A stretch of 50,710 bases of DNA. Origin: a virus. The DNA lies in the IMG/VR virus record IMGVR_UViG_3300028610_000533, positions 1 to 50,710 of that record; one strand, 5' to 3'. Below the pieces are notes generated by a model. The model saw nothing but the letters and a program-made list of their open reading frames with translations, had not been told where the DNA came from and searched no databases. Positions 1-10,700 of this stretch are shown one piece after another (the first letter of the stretch is position 1; every line of letters starts with the position of its first letter). The position numbers and the translations under genes were made by a program.

Positions 1-144
1 ACAGACAAGGCATGGAGCAGCGACAATAGGCGCGGTGCTGGGCGGGGATTCTATATTGTATATTGAGCGAGGCTCCCGTAATGTCAGGGAATTTGGGTTT
101 CAGCTTCAATTCGACAAGTATCTCAGCCCCGATCTCAGCATTTT
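1..144. repeat. Direct terminal repeat, left copy (144 bp)
   Basis: The first 144 bases are identical to 50567-50710. The reading frame of the tail gene continues exactly in phase across the join: a start at 49215 enters position 2 of the window in frame and ends at 1198. This shows the contig closes on itself. Whether the virion DNA has a physical repeat, or the overlap only marks a circularly permuted or circular assembly, cannot be told from sequence alone. Confidence 0.97.
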
Positions 145-1198
145 ATCACCGGAGATAACAGATAGCGGAATCAAAGACGTGGCGTTTCAGCTAAGACCGG
201 ACCCGATTTTGTGGTGCGTGCTAAACGACGGAGAAATAGCTACGCTTACTTATCGCAGGGACCAAAGCGTAACTGCGTGGACCAAGCAGATTACAGATGG
301 TGATTTCGAGAGCGTGGCAGTTATTTCAAGTGGTGAGGATGAGGACGAGGTGTGGGTTTCTGTGGAGAGAGTGATTGACGGAACCACTTCACGGTGTATC
401 GAACAGTTCCAGCCGCAGGATTGGGGCGATCAGGAGGATGCGTGGTTTGTTGACTCAGGGGCTACGTCGGATTTGGGCGCAGCAGTAACAGTGACCGGAG
501 CAACTCAGGCGGACCCTGGCGTAATAACCGCAGTAGCGCATGGTTTCAGCAATGGCGAACAAGTGGTATTTCAGGACATAGGGGGGATGATTGAATTAAA
601 TGGCAATGTCTACTCTGTAGCCGCCTCCGCAGCGGACACATTCGCACTGAAAGACGTTACAAATACTACGGATTACGATACGACTAATTTTACAGCTTAT
701 ACTTCGGGTGGAACTGTCCAGCAGGTAGACAACACCTACACGGGATTAGAGCATCTTGAGGGTGAAACCGTGGCTGTTTTTGCAGACGGGATTGTGCAGG
801 AAAGCGAAGTTGTCTCAGGCGGGTCGGTTACGATTGATATATTTTCCAACGTCACTACCGTAGGGCTGCCGTATACTGCAAAGCTTGAAACCCTGCCTAT
901 AAGGGTTGATCCGCAAGATATGACAGTAAACAAGAAGGTACAGCGGCTATGGATAGATTTTTTCCAAACAGGTGACGCGAGTTTTGGCAACGGGGCGAAT
1001 AGTGACTTGTCTGAAGTATCGTTTTTTGAACAAGCATCCGTTACAGCTTTTCAGGAGTTCTTCACAAGCACTGTAAAGCTAAAGCAGTTCGCTTTTCCTT
1101 ACAGTGGGTCTATTAAGCAGTCTGTATATCTGGAAAGCAGTAAACCAGTACCTTTAGGCGTGAGAGCAATAGTGCCAGACATTGAGATAAGAAGATGA
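2..1198 (+). CDS. Tail hub / tail tubular B-like protein, C-terminal part (continues from 49215)
   Basis: This is the 3' portion of the gene that starts at 49215; joined through the terminal repeat it encodes 849 residues. The visible part has a short domain with the pattern VAHGFSNGEQVVF and LNGNVYSV, like small beta domains common in phage tail proteins. It is followed by the conserved YTGLEHLEGETVAVFADG segment and VGLPYTAKLETLP, both typical of podovirus tail hub or stabilisation proteins that form the tail tube below the connector. It ends 4 nt inside the next gene (ATGA overlap at 1195), so the two are translationally coupled. Role assignment is by family resemblance; the family is variously named in annotations. 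Confidence 0.8.
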   Translation, partial: QTRHGAATIGAVLGGDSILYIERGSRNVREFGFQLQFDKYLSPDLSILSPEITDSGIKDVAFQLRPDPILWCVLNDGEIATLTYRRDQSVTAWTKQITDGDFESVAVISSGEDEDEVWVSVERVIDGTTSRCIEQFQPQDWGDQEDAWFVDSGATSDLGAAVTVTGATQADPGVITAVAHGFSNGEQVVFQDIGGMIELNGNVYSVAASAADTFALKDVTNTTDYDTTNFTAYTSGGTVQQVDNTYTGLEHLEGETVAVFADGIVQESEVVSGGSVTIDIFSNVTTVGLPYTAKLETLPIRVDPQDMTVNKKVQRLWIDFFQTGDASFGNGANSDLSEVSFFEQASVTAFQEFFTSTVKLKQFAFPYSGSIKQSVYLESSKPVPLGVRAIVPDIEIRR

Positions 1199-1632
1199 AC
1201 ATAAGGCCAATACAAACAGGTGATCTTGAATATGTAAGGCAGAATCCTTACCAGGAATCGGTGAAGGATATGCCCAACATCCCTATGCCCATCAACGCAT
1301 TTGCTTGTGAGCATGACGATGAGGTTATCGGTATTGGTGGCATCAATATTCTGTACCCCGGCGTCGGTGAAGCGTGGTTGATGTTGACAAAACATGCGAA
1401 CAAGGAAACCATCTTCGGGTTCAGGAAGTTCTGCAAGATACGAGAAACTATGGACGCCATTATTGCGGAGAATGGTTTATGGCGGGTGGAGGCGCAAGCA
1501 AGAGTAGATTCCTTGGAATCAATTCGCCTTATTAAAGTGTTGGGTTTTGAACAAATATGCGTCAGGAAGAAATATTGCCCTGATAAGACGGACATGGTTT
1601 TATTTGAGAAACTAATAGATGAACCCGTTTGA
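1195..1632 (+). CDS. GNAT-like phage protein (DUF2833 / T7 gp13-type)
   Basis: A 145-residue protein starting with MNIRPIQTGDLEYV, the typical beginning of a GNAT fold, with central VIGIGGINILYPGVGEAWLM and a C-terminal ESIRLIKVLGFEQ like the alpha4-beta6 region of acetyltransferases. Small GNAT-like proteins of this size sit after the tail hub in many podoviruses; T7 gp13, an internal head protein, belongs to the same group. A virion or assembly role is therefore more likely than metabolic acetylation. It overlaps the upstream stop by 4 nt and the downstream start by 14 nt. Confidence 0.65.
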   Translation: MNIRPIQTGDLEYVRQNPYQESVKDMPNIPMPINAFACEHDDEVIGIGGINILYPGVGEAWLMLTKHANKETIFGFRKFCKIRETMDAIIAENGLWRVEAQARVDSLESIRLIKVLGFEQICVRKKYCPDKTDMVLFEKLIDEPV

Positions 1633-2263
1633 TATAATATACAAGATCGAAAAGAATGGTAAGGTATTCTTGCTTCATTGGAAGTATAGATTCGATCCCT
1701 TGACATTATCCCTTGCCGCCGCTGGCGCAGGAACAGCGGTTTCTATAGCCGGCACTCTACAACAAGGCAAACAGGCGGAGGAAATCGCAAATGAACGCGC
1801 TGCTATTGACGAAAAAAATGCCGCCGCCGTGCGAGATGCCAGTGTTGAAGCGGCCACTATCAAGGGCGAGAGAGGTCGTAGATTACTGGCTGCCCAGAAG
1901 TCTCAGGCCGCCGCAGGTGGTATCAGGATAAACGTGGGCTCACCTTTGGTTATCGCCGCAGAGACTCGCGCTGCTATTGCCAAAGATATAGGATTCGGAC
2001 TTGAGCGGGGCAGGGCGGAAGAAGAAGCCTTACTGTCGAGTGCAGCCCTTGAGAGGAGAACGGGAGAGCAGATTAGAAAGCGCTCGGTATTCAATGCAAT
2101 CTCTCAGGGACTGTCGGGATTTGGGTCAATCGCATTCATGGGTACACAAGCAGGGATATTCAAGAAGACAACCGCCCCCACAAGAGCGATTGCGTCCACA
2201 AGAGCAACTTCGCCCTCTGCCGGGTTTGGGATACCCACCCGCACGGGAGGGTTCCTTACATGA
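1619..2263 (+). CDS. Internal virion protein, T7 gp14-like
   Basis: A 214-residue protein. After about 28 residues comes a hydrophobic Ala/Gly segment (LSLAAAGAGTAVSIAGTLQQ), then a long Ala/Glu/Arg-rich helix (residues about 45-150) and a low-complexity Thr/Ala/Pro tail. This order, one membrane-like helix then a long amphipathic helix, matches ejection proteins of podoviruses that leave the capsid and build a channel across the envelope. It is placed directly before other internal virion candidates. The start at 1619 lies inside the previous gene; an internal start is possible. Confidence 0.6.
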   Translation: MNPFDIIYKIEKNGKVFLLHWKYRFDPLTLSLAAAGAGTAVSIAGTLQQGKQAEEIANERAAIDEKNAAAVRDASVEAATIKGERGRRLLAAQKSQAAAGGIRINVGSPLVIAAETRAAIAKDIGFGLERGRAEEEALLSSAALERRTGEQIRKRSVFNAISQGLSGFGSIAFMGTQAGIFKKTTAPTRAIASTRATSPSAGFGIPTRTGGFLT

Positions 2264-4293
2264 AGAAACTGATATTCATTCTACTGGCATTGACCTCTGT
2301 TGCGTCGGGGTACTTCGAGATATCGAATGATGTGCCCAGTATATTCTCTGCAAGTTCAGATCAGCAATGGCGATTGTGGTCGGGTGGTGATTTGGCGGCT
2401 GAGTTATTTAACAACTCCAGCGGCATTTTGTTTGATGAAGAATTACAGATTGTTGTTATAGGCAAATTTACGCCTGGAACAGCACAAACCTTAACTACCA
2501 CGGTAGGCTTCAATGCAGGGCTTGACCATTTAGTTGGCGGGACTACATCCCTTGGGTTTTTTGCAGGATTTATGAATGCTGGTGTCGATGCTGTTTCCGT
2601 GGGTGATAGGTCGGGCGAACATAATACTGGTGCTTCAGCAACAGGAATTGGCCCTTTTGCTTCATTTCAGAATACGGGGTTGGATTATGCCGGAATAGGG
2701 AATCTTTCCGGGCAATTTAATGATGGCAACCAGAATACCGCACTGGGTTCGCGTTCGTTTACAACATGGACAGCGGACACGGGAAGCGCAAAAGCGATAG
2801 CCAGTGTCGATGTCCCTAATCAACAGGTAACAATAACGGCGGGGGGCGGGCATGGCTTTGGTAGTGCCGGGGAATATCTTAATCTGCGAATGACTACTAC
2901 TGGAACGCTACCTGCTGGCATGAACGCCACAAGTAATATCTGGAAAGTAATAGATGCGACTACGATGGAATTGTATTCTGGGAGAATAACTTTCACGGAT
3001 ACAGGCACGGGGACACACACACTCACCCCGCAAGTCATTTATGATAATTCCACCGCAGTAGGCTTCGACGCCGAACCAACCGCCTCGAATCAGGTTGTAT
3101 TGGGTGACGCATCCGTAACATCAATATTGACCACGGGTGCATTTGAATCGCCTCTGAAAGTCACTAACTCAACCGGCACTGATGCAGTCATTACAATGGA
3201 CGGCACAAGCACCAATCCTGCTGATTTCACCTATGAGAGCGATAACAGTGCGTTCGTGATTGGTGCGTTTGACTTTATTGTTGATGCGGCAGGTGGCCCC
3301 ACGCTGGTTGTCGATGCGGTGGGGGATACTGTTAATGGGGCGGTGTTCTTTGGGGATGCTAGTGATAACGTGTCATTTGGAACCTCAACTACTTTAGGAA
3401 GCCTGACAACGGGATCAAATAATGTTGCACTGGGTGATGGAGCGCTCCAGACTTGTACTGAGGGTATCAATAATTTTGCTCTCGGCGATCTCTCGATGGG
3501 GGACTTGACAACGGGAGACAGAAATGTTGGAATTGGTATTTTAACTCTACAACGAAATCTCGTAGGGAATAACAATATAGCCATAGGTGAGGCTTCTTTA
3601 CGAAACAATAAAAACCAAAGCAATGTTGCCATAGGAAGCAATGCAATGGTGTTTCAAACAACCGGCGACCGCAATACCGGCATAGGGGGTTTCACTGGTT
3701 ATCGAAATGTGACTGGTGACGACAATGTATGTATAGGGTATAAAGCAGGGCAGGGTATTACGGGCAACTCGTTTAGTTTTAATACTTATGTAGGAAAAGA
3801 ATCAAGCACTTTAATCGAAACCGGCAGCAGTAACGTATCCCTTGGTTATCAGGCTGGCTTTAACCAAACCACATTGAGTGATCGCCTCATCATTGACAAT
3901 CAGGACAGAGGTAGTGCGGCAGCAGAAATAACCGATTGCCTGATTTATGGTATCTTCGATGCCACGCCCGCCAATCAATCCTTGCGAATCAATGCCACAG
4001 TCAAGGCTACAGGTTACATAGTTGAAACCTCAAGGGTAACATCTTCTCCTTATGCAGTCCTCGCCACAGACGACAATATATTCGTAGATACTGACGGCGG
4101 GGCGATAACGGTTAATCTGCCTGCTGGTATCGACGGCAAGCAGTACAGGATTATAAACGTCGGCACATCTGGCAATGATGTGACGCTTGCTCCGGATGGG
4201 GCAGAGTTACTTAATGGCACAAATGCAAACATTAGTATTTTCGATGGCGAAAAGCTTATCTTTGTATACGAAGATACAGAAGGGTGGTTTTGA
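2260..4293 (+). CDS. Fibre-like protein with signal sequence and YadA-head-type repeats
   Basis: A 677-residue protein opening with MKKLIFILLALTSVASGY, a textbook Sec signal sequence. From about residue 85 and again from about 385 to 510 it has repeats of the form TGxxNVAIG and NTGIGG, each followed by a short aliphatic stretch. Such repeats make the left-handed beta-roll of trimeric autotransporter heads and of many phage fibres. The C-terminal 90 residues (VDTDGGAITVNLPAG...) resemble a terminal beta domain of tail fibres. A receptor-binding or adhesin role is inferred. It overlaps the previous gene by 4 nt. A signal sequence on a fibre is unusual. Confidence 0.6.
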   Translation: MKKLIFILLALTSVASGYFEISNDVPSIFSASSDQQWRLWSGGDLAAELFNNSSGILFDEELQIVVIGKFTPGTAQTLTTTVGFNAGLDHLVGGTTSLGFFAGFMNAGVDAVSVGDRSGEHNTGASATGIGPFASFQNTGLDYAGIGNLSGQFNDGNQNTALGSRSFTTWTADTGSAKAIASVDVPNQQVTITAGGGHGFGSAGEYLNLRMTTTGTLPAGMNATSNIWKVIDATTMELYSGRITFTDTGTGTHTLTPQVIYDNSTAVGFDAEPTASNQVVLGDASVTSILTTGAFESPLKVTNSTGTDAVITMDGTSTNPADFTYESDNSAFVIGAFDFIVDAAGGPTLVVDAVGDTVNGAVFFGDASDNVSFGTSTTLGSLTTGSNNVALGDGALQTCTEGINNFALGDLSMGDLTTGDRNVGIGILTLQRNLVGNNNIAIGEASLRNNKNQSNVAIGSNAMVFQTTGDRNTGIGGFTGYRNVTGDDNVCIGYKAGQGITGNSFSFNTYVGKESSTLIETGSSNVSLGYQAGFNQTTLSDRLIIDNQDRGSAAAEITDCLIYGIFDATPANQSLRINATVKATGYIVETSRVTSSPYAVLATDDNIFVDTDGGAITVNLPAGIDGKQYRIINVGTSGNDVTLAPDGAELLNGTNANISIFDGEKLIFVYEDTEGWF

Positions 4294-4294
4294 T

Positions 4295-5698
4295 ATGAAG
4301 TTGAAAGTATTTGTAGCAGCAGTTTTGATGAGTCTTGCCTCGCTTTGTGTTTACGACTTATTGAGGCCGGCAGAAGCTTCACTTATCCGAAATGTATTCA
4401 TCACAGACTCCTCTACAGGAGATACAGCAAGTGTAAACTCTGAAGGCCAGTTGCATGTAGTACAGGAAGGAAAGGTTGACCCGGCTAATTCTACGACCAC
4501 CGTACTTGATCCCGGTGGAGTTAATGTATTTACCGGCACTGCTGTCAATACTTTAGAATTTGCAGTTATACAAGTAAGTGTCTTTGCCAGCCATGCAAGC
4601 GCTACGGATGGCTTGTCGGTTGAGTTTTCGACAGATGGTACGAACTGGGACAATACCGATGAATATACAATTCCAGCGGCTAAAGGGAAGACCTTTTCAT
4701 TCCAACCATCCGGCATGTTTTATCGGGTGGTCTACACCAATGGCGGGACATTGCAAACGGCATTCAGACTACAATCACAGCTTAAAAAAACATACATAAA
4801 ACCATCGAGCCATAGAATACAGGATTCTATTATTGGCGACGATGACGCTGAATTGCAAAAAGCTGTACTTACAGCAAAAGACCCTGATGGAGTATTTGTC
4901 AATATCCAAGCTACGTCTTCCGAGAATCTCAGGGTGTCGGAAGCAGAGAACGGGCTTGCGATAGCGAAGGGTGATGTTATTGGAACGACATTCATTCATA
5001 AATTCGGGAATGCTCCTGACTTCGATATTGGCGATGGATTTGTAACGGTATGGGACGGAGCCAATGATGGCGTGGCTGATGCAATGCAATATACATATTC
5101 TGCGACTGCGAATATAGATAGTATTTCGAGTAGTATTAACGGCGACACGGTTGATATTGAGATACAGGGACTTGATACAAATTTCGATGAAGTTACTCAG
5201 ACCGTAACATTAACAGGGCAAACAACAGCCACGCTGGGAACTTCGCTTATTCGTGTATTCCGAATGATGAATGTGGGAGCAACTGATCTCGTCGGTACTG
5301 TTTATTGCTATATAAATGGTGCTACGGTCGTAGCGGGTGTCGCTACTGTGGCAACTGAAATCAGAGCTATAATTACAATAGGCAACAATCAGACCCTTAT
5401 GGCTATCTACACGATTCCATTGGGCAAAACTGGTTATATGCGTGATTGGTATTGTTCGGCTGCTGGGGCTAAGAAAACTGCTGTAAATGAAGTCCATGTA
5501 GAAGCAAGACCTTTTGGGCAGGTATTCCAAACTAAACATATTTCGAGCATTATTGCTGTTGGCACAAGTTACATCCAGCATAAATATGAGGAACCGGAAA
5601 TTTTTGCGGCAAAGACAGATATAGAAATACACTCTAGTACCAGCGAGGATATAGCGGCGGTATCTGCTGGATTCGATATTGTTCTGGTAGATGATTAG
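4295..5698 (+). CDS. Virion-associated protein with signal sequence, function unknown
   Basis: A 467-residue protein. The start at 4295 follows the upstream stop by one base and gives the N-terminus MKLKVFVAAVLMSLASL, then a possible cleavage after AEAS. An earlier in-frame start at 4187 would lie inside the fibre gene and was not used. The rest is beta-rich with few charges (FSTDGTNWDNTDEYTIP, TATLGTSLIRVFRMMNVG), as in phage tail or decoration proteins. Its C-terminal half resembles proteins seen beside phage fibres (YTIPLGKTGYMRDWYCSAAG). The family is not recognised; a structural role is inferred from position. Confidence 0.6.
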   Translation: MKLKVFVAAVLMSLASLCVYDLLRPAEASLIRNVFITDSSTGDTASVNSEGQLHVVQEGKVDPANSTTTVLDPGGVNVFTGTAVNTLEFAVIQVSVFASHASATDGLSVEFSTDGTNWDNTDEYTIPAAKGKTFSFQPSGMFYRVVYTNGGTLQTAFRLQSQLKKTYIKPSSHRIQDSIIGDDDAELQKAVLTAKDPDGVFVNIQATSSENLRVSEAENGLAIAKGDVIGTTFIHKFGNAPDFDIGDGFVTVWDGANDGVADAMQYTYSATANIDSISSSINGDTVDIEIQGLDTNFDEVTQTVTLTGQTTATLGTSLIRVFRMMNVGATDLVGTVYCYINGATVVAGVATVATEIRAIITIGNNQTLMAIYTIPLGKTGYMRDWYCSAAGAKKTAVNEVHVEARPFGQVFQTKHISSIIAVGTSYIQHKYEEPEIFAAKTDIEIHSSTSEDIAAVSAGFDIVLVDD

Positions 5699-5708
5699 GA
5701 GAAGCATT

Positions 5709-6113
5709 ATGAAGAAGTTATGGTCAGAAATACGTACAGAGTGGCGTGGCTTAATATTAGTAACTTGCGCCGTGGCTTGTGCTCACATCGCTTTCTATGC
5801 AATGGCTGCCGCAAAAGCTTCACCGCCCCCACCTCCCGGCGATGTGGTAATTAGCATCCCTCTTCCTGCTGCGAAGGTGGCTAAGATCAAGGCAACTTTC
5901 CTTGCGAAGATCCCGCACGAAATGATTGACGATCCGGCATGGGTGTATGATCCGAACGCACCCGATGAATACGCGCCCCAGATACAGAAGCGTACTGACA
6001 AGGGGCATATCCGTTTTTGGATGATAAAGGAATTGCGGAAAGTTTGTCGGAATGGCGAAAGTATTTTGGCAGAACAGAATGCAGTACACGACCCGAACAT
6101 GATACCAGAATAG
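5709..6113 (+). CDS. Small membrane-anchored protein, unknown
   Basis: A 134-residue protein. The start at 5709 is preferred because AGGAGAAG lies just upstream; an ATG at 5691 would add six residues. Residues about 12-37 are hydrophobic (LILVTCAVACAHIAFYAMAA) and end in AKAS, so it is either a signal sequence or a membrane anchor. A short proline run (PPPPPG) follows, then a charged domain with DDPAWVYDPNAPDEYAP. It has no recognised family. It sits between the signal-sequence protein and the internal virion protein, so an ejection or envelope role is possible. Confidence 0.6.
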   Translation: MKKLWSEIRTEWRGLILVTCAVACAHIAFYAMAAAKASPPPPPGDVVISIPLPAAKVAKIKATFLAKIPHEMIDDPAWVYDPNAPDEYAPQIQKRTDKGHIRFWMIKELRKVCRNGESILAEQNAVHDPNMIPE

Positions 6114-6120
6114 GAATAGT

Positions 6121-7749
6121 ATGGCAAAAATAAAGCTATTCGATAGAACAGAACTGCCCCCAACAAGAGTGGGCAAGGTCAAGCCGCCTCTTGCATTAGC
6201 GGAGGGTGAAGGACTGGCGCAGGTAGGCGCGGGGCTTGCTAAGTTTGCAGGTGCGATATTTGAAGACCTCAAGAATGCCAAAGCCGCAATGGAGATATCT
6301 ACATTCCACGGTGAAGTTAATACCGAAATGGAGAAATTCAGCACGTTCGTTGCAGCTAATCCGGCGGCAAGTTTCGAGGAGCTTCAAACAGAACGCGACA
6401 GTATGATGAGCCGCCTTGAAGCGTCGGGCCAGACATCAACTACCACGGCGGCAAAGAGAAATAACGCTAACTGGTTCGCCAGAAACAAGACTAACATTCA
6501 CGCCCAGACCCAGACCTCGATGGAAGGTATCAGGGCAAGACAGCAACTTGCAACCTATGGAGAACTCCAACAGAACAATATCGCCAGACTCGACAAGGGT
6601 GCTTATATTGCACTCAAAAATGATGCACTTGCGAGCAACTTGCTTGAAGCTAACCGTGCCGATGCCCAACAGGTTCAGGACTTTGCTGTGATCGACAGGG
6701 CAGAGAGTACGATAGTTGTGGACAATGCTTCCGGTCTGGGGTTTGAGGCATGGCAAGAGAGAGGCGACTTGCAAGATGCGTTCGATATTATAGATGCCCT
6801 GCCGATAACCGGAGAGGAAAAGGAGCGGGCCGAAAACTCAGTAGTCCGCAGGGTAAGGAACCGTGAAGCACAGGCTGCAACCGAATTAGAAGCGAACCGC
6901 GAAGAAACAAGAAATGAGATAGTTGACAGGTTTGTTAATAAGAACTTTGTCGAGATTGAAGAATTTATAAACAACAGTGTTCTGGATGGGGCAGAAAAAG
7001 AGTTGTGGCTGACTAAATCAGAAGCAAGGGCGGAGGCTGTTGCTAAAGGTGAGGATGATCCGTTTCTTGACACCGATTTTGCTTTCCAGGCTTCGCTTCT
7101 CAGGCGTGGAGATTATACGAAAGCCGATCTTGATGCAGCATTGGGCAAGGGCAAGAATAGAGGCTTGAGCATCGCTGTCTACAACTCTATGCTAAAGAAC
7201 ATAGCAGGAGGCCCGAGAGCAAGAGACGCAGCATACAAGCAGGGTACGCAGGTCCTTACCCAAAACTTACAGGACAACTTCTACATACCATTGCTTCGTA
7301 TAGGCGACAAAGACCCTGTGACCGGCAAAAAGGCGACAGCAGAAGATGTGGCTCTCGCTAAAGGGGATAATTCCCTTGAATGGTCAAAAGCTCAGGCCCG
7401 GTTTGATAAGTGGTATGACGATTACTTGGGGAAGTTTGGATTCACCCCGGACATTACAAAGATCAATGATTGGCTCGCGCAGGATATGTTCCCTGTTATG
7501 GTAGAAACAATAAACAGAAGTTTCATCCAGAGAAGTGCCGGTGTTCTTGGTTTATTCACAAGCCCCGGAACTGTACCGCTTGACTTAATTGCTCCAAGCA
7601 ATGCAGCCGTCCAAGCCGAGGTGGACAGAGTGAATGCGCAAATTCAAGCCTTGTCATTCGAGGACAAAGCAGCATTGGAGAAACTTGCTGGCGATGGTGT
7701 TGTAGATTTGGCAACAGCACGGAAATTCCTTGAGGAGCGGAATAAATAA
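6121..7749 (+). CDS. Internal virion (ejection) protein, coiled-coil rich
   Basis: A 542-residue protein, mostly helical, rich in Ala, Glu, Arg and Lys, with no signal sequence. It begins MAKIKLFDRTELPPTRVG, then a conserved-looking ALAEGEGLAQVGAGLAKFAG segment that is common near the N-terminus of podovirus internal proteins. Long amphipathic helices follow (about 50-330). This and the next gene overlap by one base (TAATG). By position and composition it matches the middle-sized ejection protein, comparable to T7 gp15, without clear sequence identity to it. Confidence 0.6.
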   Translation: MAKIKLFDRTELPPTRVGKVKPPLALAEGEGLAQVGAGLAKFAGAIFEDLKNAKAAMEISTFHGEVNTEMEKFSTFVAANPAASFEELQTERDSMMSRLEASGQTSTTTAAKRNNANWFARNKTNIHAQTQTSMEGIRARQQLATYGELQQNNIARLDKGAYIALKNDALASNLLEANRADAQQVQDFAVIDRAESTIVVDNASGLGFEAWQERGDLQDAFDIIDALPITGEEKERAENSVVRRVRNREAQAATELEANREETRNEIVDRFVNKNFVEIEEFINNSVLDGAEKELWLTKSEARAEAVAKGEDDPFLDTDFAFQASLLRRGDYTKADLDAALGKGKNRGLSIAVYNSMLKNIAGGPRARDAAYKQGTQVLTQNLQDNFYIPLLRIGDKDPVTGKKATAEDVALAKGDNSLEWSKAQARFDKWYDDYLGKFGFTPDITKINDWLAQDMFPVMVETINRSFIQRSAGVLGLFTSPGTVPLDLIAPSNAAVQAEVDRVNAQIQALSFEDKAALEKLAGDGVVDLATARKFLEERNK

Positions 7750-10700
7750 TGGTCGTAGTCGTAGATGACAAAACCAGAACTCAGGTAAGGAGCAGGCTTC
7801 AAGAATTACAGGCACGTTCCGAAGTCGAGCAGAAGATACAGGGCGGTTCCATTATCAGTGACGCTGACCGTGAGGCTTTCCCCGACCTTGCCCAACAGCA
7901 AGATGATATCAATGAGATCAAGGGCAGGATAAAGCCAAGGGAACCGTTTGTAGTCCCTGACCTTCCCGAAAGTTTTATACCAGACCATACAGGCATAATC
8001 ACCGAAGATGTAATGAACGACCCCGATCCCTTCGGAACAAACGCTATGGGTTTTGAGCCTATCTTTGATACAGACGAATTGAAGAGAGCGTTCTGGTTCT
8101 CACAACAGTTCGGGTTCCCGCTCGAAACTACAATGCCTTTAACCGACCCGCTTGTGGAGAAATACGGTGATCCTGTCAAGATGCCGGATAACCAGCGTGG
8201 GTTTCTGGCGAATATAAAAGAGTCTGCTATCCGTGGACATGAAACAGTTGCCAGTGATGTTGCAATATACAACTCGGTTTGGCTGGGGCAAGGTGATTCA
8301 AGGGCAACACTTGATGCCCGAAGGAAACTCAATGAGGAAATCGCATTAGACCCAATTGAAGGTTCTTTGATTGCTGAGATAGTTTATGGTGGCGCTAATG
8401 TGGCGACTGGGTGGCTTACCAGTTCGGTCGAATCTCTGCCGGAAATGGCAGCGGGCGGACTCGTTGGTACGGCGGCAGGGGCAGTGGTGGGTGCGCCTGC
8501 TTTCGGTGTCGGTGCATTGCCGGGCGCAGTAATAGGCGGAAGAATAGGATTGAAGGCGGGCTATGTTGCCGGGACAGTTGATTTCTGGTACAGGCAAGGC
8601 GCAGGGGCGATGTATGCAGAAATGACCGACGAAGGTACTGACCCGGAAGTTGCACAGTGGGCAGCAAGTATCGCGGCGGTCCCCTATGCGGCGATTGAGT
8701 TGTCCCAGATATCCAGACTAACTCCCGGACTCAGAAGAACCGCACAGCAGGGCGTTAAAAAAGGCGTAATGAAGGTCATCCGTGAGGCCATTAAACAGTA
8801 CGGTAAGACGTGGAGTGCGGAGGTATTTGAAGAAGTCCAGCAGAAAATAGTCACCGAAACAGCCGGAGAAATGGCAGGGGCGATTGATGCTGTAAGAAAA
8901 CTTCTTGATACAGATGCACCCGTAGAAGTACAGGAAGAACGCCGCAGACTTGCAGAGGAAGCTATCGAGGAAACAGCCGCGTTATTCGATCCGACCGCAA
9001 TGTCGCCAGAAGACAAGGCAAGACGGGACGAGGCACTTCAAGGATACAAGGAAAGTGTTCTTGATTCTGTTGAAACCCTTACTGTAGAGGCTATTGAAGC
9101 GGCGAAGTCTCTTGCTCTTTTGCCGGTTGGTAATGTGGCGGTTGATATAACAACCGGAACAAGGGAAGTATTGGATGCTAAGAAACGTGCAGATGTCAAT
9201 GCCAAGCTGGATGCCGACAAGACGGCAGCTTTCACCGCTTCGGAGAAAACAGATATCAGTGACGCAGCCAAGGCCACAATAGAGATTATAGAGGACAAGG
9301 GACCATTAGCACCAGCCGAATCACAGAAACTGGACTTCCTGAAAGCCAACCAAAATAATCCGAACAATCTCATTCTCGGTTTCGGGATGGAACATGAACC
9401 GACTACCTCTTTGGAATTGACGGGGGACGTGCTTGAAGATACAGTTTCAGGTAAATTAGAGTCATTGGTGGCGGAATTCGTGAATGTCGAACCGGACCCC
9501 GACGGAACCCGCAGGCTTGTATTCCAGACAGCCGCAGATGCTCAGAGCGCTGCTCAATCCTTGGGCGATAGGATGGACCAGCAAGGCGAAGATATCAGTA
9601 TGCACATTAACGGGAACATCCTTGATATCACTGTATCGCCAGAGCAAGAGGCTGAGTTGACAGGAGAGCCCGTAACACCCCCGACAGAGGCCCTTGCTGT
9701 TGCGCCAGTGGCCGAACCCGTCACGGAGGCAGCAAAGGCGGTCCCGGAAGCAGAGGCCATACAGCCTCCCGTAGAGGTTCCTGAGGCAGAGTTGCTTGAG
9801 CAAGCAAGGGAAATACCGGAAGCACCGGAAGCTGTGGAGCAGGTTGAAGTTCCTGAGACGGGCGAGATTATTGAGCCAAGCGAAAAAGAACCATTTGAAA
9901 TGACACGGGCAGAATTTCAAGAAGCTGCGCCCGTGGCGGACAAACCTAATGATGTGTTTTTTGTGAAGATTGGCAATAAGGATGTTGAGGTTATCCAGAA
10001 TCCAACATCGAGCGATAGAAGGCAGTTATCGAGAGAGGTAAGAGATGAATTTCCCGATTTACAAAGGGATGAACCAACAACACGTTCAACAAGGGACATT
10101 GCAGGAAATGAATTTATATGGAAAGCTGGGGATGCTATTCATGTAACAATAGAACCATTGATAACAGAGAGAATCGGAGAATCTGTCGGACAGAACCTTG
10201 AAAGACCGACTCATCAACGGGTAGTCTTCGATGCGGTTAAAGCTGGGGAAAGTGTACCACTGAATGTTCTGCAAGAATTTGAAGGCCAAGAATTTGCAGA
10301 TGAGGCAATCGCGGAACTTCAACGCGAAGAAATCCCCACAGGAAAACGCATAATCACACAAGAGGCTTTCGATGCGGCGTTGAAGCGGTTTACCGATCAA
10401 AGCAAGGTCACGACTGGCATCGACCCACAACAGTTGAAAGATGCAGTTATTATCGGTGCGTTTCATTTCGAGTCGGGTATCCGCAGATTCGGTGCATGGT
10501 CAAAGCGAATGATTGCCGACCTCGGCGAAAGTATCCAACCCCACTTACGGGAAGTCTGGACAGACATGCGGGCGGCAATAAAAGAGGGTGAATCGCTTCG
10601 CAGGCAAGTCCGTGGCGAAAAGAAAGCTGCCGCTGTCGGATTCAAGGCTGGCGAAAGAGCATCAAGAGAAAAGGCAAAGGTCGCGGTACAGAAATTGAAG

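Noticed and set aside
1099-1706. Minus-strand frames antisense to the GNAT-like gene
   Set aside because: They are shadows of a well-supported plus-strand gene without ribosome sites; similar antisense frames across the late operon were rejected for the same reason.
4187-4294. Earlier start for the gene ending at 5698
   Set aside because: It lies inside the fibre gene; the start at 4295 gives a proper signal sequence directly after the upstream stop.
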